DNA of 64,000 bases. Source: Amycolatopsis sp. FBCC-B4732 (lineage in GTDB: Bacteria; Actinomycetota; Actinomycetes; Mycobacteriales; Pseudonocardiaceae). Positions 50,801-64,000 of this stretch are shown here, piece by piece. The notes under the pieces are model-generated. The model was not told where the DNA came from and made no database searches. It worked only from the letters and a program-made list of their open reading frames with translations. Within the stretch, counting starts at the first letter, position 1, and the number at the start of each line of letters is the position of its first letter. The stretch is taken from contig NZ_CP095376.1 of the NCBI RefSeq assembly GCF_023008405.1, positions 62,001 through 126,000 on the forward strand, read 5' to 3'. The position numbers were made by a program, and so were the translations under genes.

Positions 50801-50847
50801 ATGAACGACTCGTTCACCTCGCCTGACGCGATGAACGAGTCGTTCAT
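50801..50847. repeat. Inverted repeat, family A copy 2
   Basis: 15-bp perfect arms (50801-50815 and 50833-50847, ATGAACGACTCGTTC and its complement) around a 17-base loop, six bases after the AfsR-like stop. Its reverse complement aligns with 16498-16547 over about 50 bp with about six differences, including the loop core GCGTCAGGCGAGGTGAA versus GCGTCTGGCGAGGTGAA. Likely acts as terminator for the regulator gene. Confidence 0.75.
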
Positions 50848-50947
50848 GACGTCCGCGCCGCGCGTGCTTGCCGGGGGAAGCGGATTGGAAGCGGGCGCGC
50901 CTAGCGTCCCGACCGTCCCTTCCGGCGAGAGAACCTTCGGAGCTTTG

Positions 50948-52549
50948 ATGAGATGGGGTAGAGCCGTCGCCGCGGTCGGTGCCGTGGTCGCGCTCGCGGT
51001 GTCGGGGGTCGCCGGTCCGGCGGCCGCCGGTGAGGCGAAGTACGTCGGGGAGCTGGCGCTCACCGAGACCGGCGTGGTCCGCGGGACCGCGGCCGCCGAC
51101 CTGGTGACGTTCAAGGGCGTGCCGTACGCCGCCCCGCCGGTCGGGGCGCTGCGCTGGCGGGCACCGCAGGCCGCGAAGGCGTGGGACGGCGTCCTCGACG
51201 CCACGAACTTCCGCAGCCAGTGCGCGCAGCTCGGCGGCCTCGGCGGGATCATCGAGTCCTACGAGGAGAACTGCCTCTACCTGAACGTCTTCGCGCCGAA
51301 GACCGCCGGGGTCAAGCCGGTGGTCGTCTGGTTCTACGGCGGCGGTTTCCAGAACGGCACCAGCTCCACCTACGACGCCGCGCGCCTGGCCGCGCAGGGT
51401 GACGTCGTGGTCGTCACCGTCAACTACCGCGTCGGCGTGCTGGGCTTCCTCGCGCTGCCGTCGCTCGACGGCGAGACGCCCGGCGTGCAGTCCGGCAACT
51501 TCGGCATCCAGGACCAGCGCGCGTCGCTGAAGTGGGTGCAGCGCAACATCGCCGGCTTCGGCGGGAACCCGGGCAACATCACCATCGGCGGCCAGTCCGC
51601 CGGCGCCGGGGCCGCGTGCATCCACCTCGCCTCACCCGCCTCGGCCGGGTTGTTCCAGCGCGCCATCGGCGAGACCTACAGCTGCGGCTCGCCGCTGCTC
51701 ACCAAGGACGCCGCCGAGACCATGGGCACGACCGTGGCCACGCAGTCCGGCTGCGCCGACGCCGCCACCGCCGCGAACTGCCTGCGCGGCAAGACCGACG
51801 TCAAGGCACTGATGCAGGCGTGGCCGCCGCTGCCGCAGGGGCCGGTGGCCGGGGGCAGCGAACAGCCGCTGCAGCCGATCGACGCGTTCCGGCAGGGCAG
51901 GTTCAACCGCGTGCCGATGCTGTGGGGCAACAACCGCGACGAGATGCGGCTGATCGTCAGCATCCAGTACGACGCCGCGGGCAACCCGGTCACCGCCGAG
52001 TCGTACCCGCGGATCATCCGGAACACCTTCGGCGTGGACGCCGACCGCGTGCTGGCGAAGTACCCCGCGGCCGCGTACCCGACGCCGGGTCTCGCGCTGT
52101 CGCAGGTGCTCAGCGACGCCGGGGACGACCAGCTCGCCACCTGCCAGCACGTCACGGCGTACCGCGCCGCGATCGCCGGGCAGGCCAAGCTGTTCGTCTA
52201 CCAGTTCTCCGACCGCACGGCCCCGCCGGTCGTCGACATCCCCGGCTTCGACGAGGGTGCCGAGCACGGCGCGGAGCTGAACTACCTGTTCCCGAAGTTC
52301 ACCGGTGCGACGCTGAACGCGCCGCAGCAAGCGCTCTCCGACCAGATGGTGAAGTACTGGTCGACGTTCGCCCGCACCGGCGACCCGAACGCTTCGGGCC
52401 TGCCCGCGTGGCCGCGCTTCAGCACGGGAACGGCGCGTGACGCGCTGTCGCTGGACCTCGCGTCCGCCGGCGGCAACCAGAAGATCGACCTGGCGACGCG
52501 CAGCCAGTGCGACTTCTGGGCGACCGTGCCGCCTCCGCCGGGAGCCTGA
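50948..52549 (+). CDS. Secreted type B carboxylesterase
   Basis: 533-aa secreted esterase/lipase. Signal peptide about residues 1-26 (AVAAVGAVVALAVSGVAGPA). Carboxylesterase-B marks: TFKGVPYAAPPVGALRWRAP, ENCLYLNVFAP, VVVWFYGGGFQNGTSSTYDA, nucleophile Ser in ITIGGQSAGAGAACIHLASP, Glu in MLWGNNRDEMRLI and His in FDEGAEHGAELNYLF. Broad ester specificity in the family. ATG 50948 begins at the signal peptide; an in-frame ATG at 50801 belongs to the repeat. Followed by a strong terminator that separates it from the PKS. Confidence 0.9.
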   Translation: MRWGRAVAAVGAVVALAVSGVAGPAAAGEAKYVGELALTETGVVRGTAAADLVTFKGVPYAAPPVGALRWRAPQAAKAWDGVLDATNFRSQCAQLGGLGGIIESYEENCLYLNVFAPKTAGVKPVVVWFYGGGFQNGTSSTYDAARLAAQGDVVVVTVNYRVGVLGFLALPSLDGETPGVQSGNFGIQDQRASLKWVQRNIAGFGGNPGNITIGGQSAGAGAACIHLASPASAGLFQRAIGETYSCGSPLLTKDAAETMGTTVATQSGCADAATAANCLRGKTDVKALMQAWPPLPQGPVAGGSEQPLQPIDAFRQGRFNRVPMLWGNNRDEMRLIVSIQYDAAGNPVTAESYPRIIRNTFGVDADRVLAKYPAAAYPTPGLALSQVLSDAGDDQLATCQHVTAYRAAIAGQAKLFVYQFSDRTAPPVVDIPGFDEGAEHGAELNYLFPKFTGATLNAPQQALSDQMVKYWSTFARTGDPNASGLPAWPRFSTGTARDALSLDLASAGGNQKIDLATRSQCDFWATVPPPPGA

Positions 52550-52563
52550 AACCCGTTGGTACC

Positions 52564-52595
52564 GAAGGGGACTGCCCGCGAGGGCAGTCCCCTTC
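52564..52595 (+). terminator. Strong hairpin terminator after the carboxylesterase
   Basis: GAAGGGGACTGCCC gcga GGGCAGTCCCCTTC: 14-bp perfect stem, tetraloop, then TTCGTG. It isolates the PKS from upstream transcription. Confidence 0.85.
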
Positions 52596-52737
52596 TTCGT
52601 GTCCGGGGGGCACCACGGATCGCGTCGCTCCCGTCGCGGCCGGTGACTTTCAGGCCCGGGGAAGCCGGTGGAAGCGAAGCAGAAGCCACGCCTTCTAGGT
52701 TTTTCCAGGTACCGCAAGAAAACTGTGAGGAGGGCCC

Positions 52738-64000
<11,263 letters not shown>

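Overview
The window is high-GC actinomycete DNA, most likely from a Pseudonocardiaceae genome such as Amycolatopsis. That assignment is an inference from the SsgA-like protein, the SARP/LAL regulators, the FrnE-type DsbA, the start of a modular type I PKS and several genes that look leaderless. No tRNA, rRNA, CRISPR array, transposase or phage gene was seen.

Layout. 1-6.7 kb: 3' end of a cholesterol-oxidase-type GMC oxidoreductase, a coupled pair (NAD(P)-dependent reductase plus AhpD-like protein) divergent from ilvD, then an SsgA-like protein and an acyl-CoA/AMP ligase whose 3' end is partly duplicated in tandem beside ilvD. 7-10.7 kb: a SigK-RskA module with a twice-frameshifted molybdopterin oxidoreductase and a fasciclin lipoprotein carrying a SigK-like promoter. 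10.7-18.3 kb: single-gene redox and regulator units (LLM oxidoreductase, TetR with tandem operators and a divergent quinone-type reductase, aldo/keto reductase with XRE regulator, a PET-hydrolase-like cutinase, a QsdR-like TetR with divergent FrnE). 18.3-27.9 kb: a type II arabinogalactan utilisation operon (LacI regulator, ABC permeases and binding protein, GH51, GH35, GH30 with a lectin-like tail) controlled by two mirror-image operators. 28-33.6 kb: GAF-ANTAR regulator and an RpiR-controlled locus (MFS transporter, GAF protein, amidohydrolase, nonsense-mutated maleate-isomerase-like gene). 33.6-46.3 kb: aldo/keto reductase, broken small lipoprotein, tannase-family esterase, LAL regulator, two alpha/beta hydrolases, Ohr/OsmC, an ABC-F ATPase with a short leader ORF, then several damaged genes. 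46.3-52.6 kb: ArsR-like regulator, a large AfsR/SARP regulator preceded by a tiny coupled ORF whose palindrome hides its ribosome binding site, and a carboxylesterase. 52.7 kb to the end: first subunit of a modular type I PKS (KSQ-AT-ACP loading module, a full KS-AT-DH-KR-ACP module and a second module cut by the window edge).

Regulation stands out. Most divergent gene pairs have clear palindromic operators, at least four starts look leaderless, and two dispersed hairpin families sit between genes as probable terminators. Six genes are interrupted by frameshifts, a deletion or amber codons, and one more has lost its stop. Read errors and real decay cannot be separated from sequence alone.
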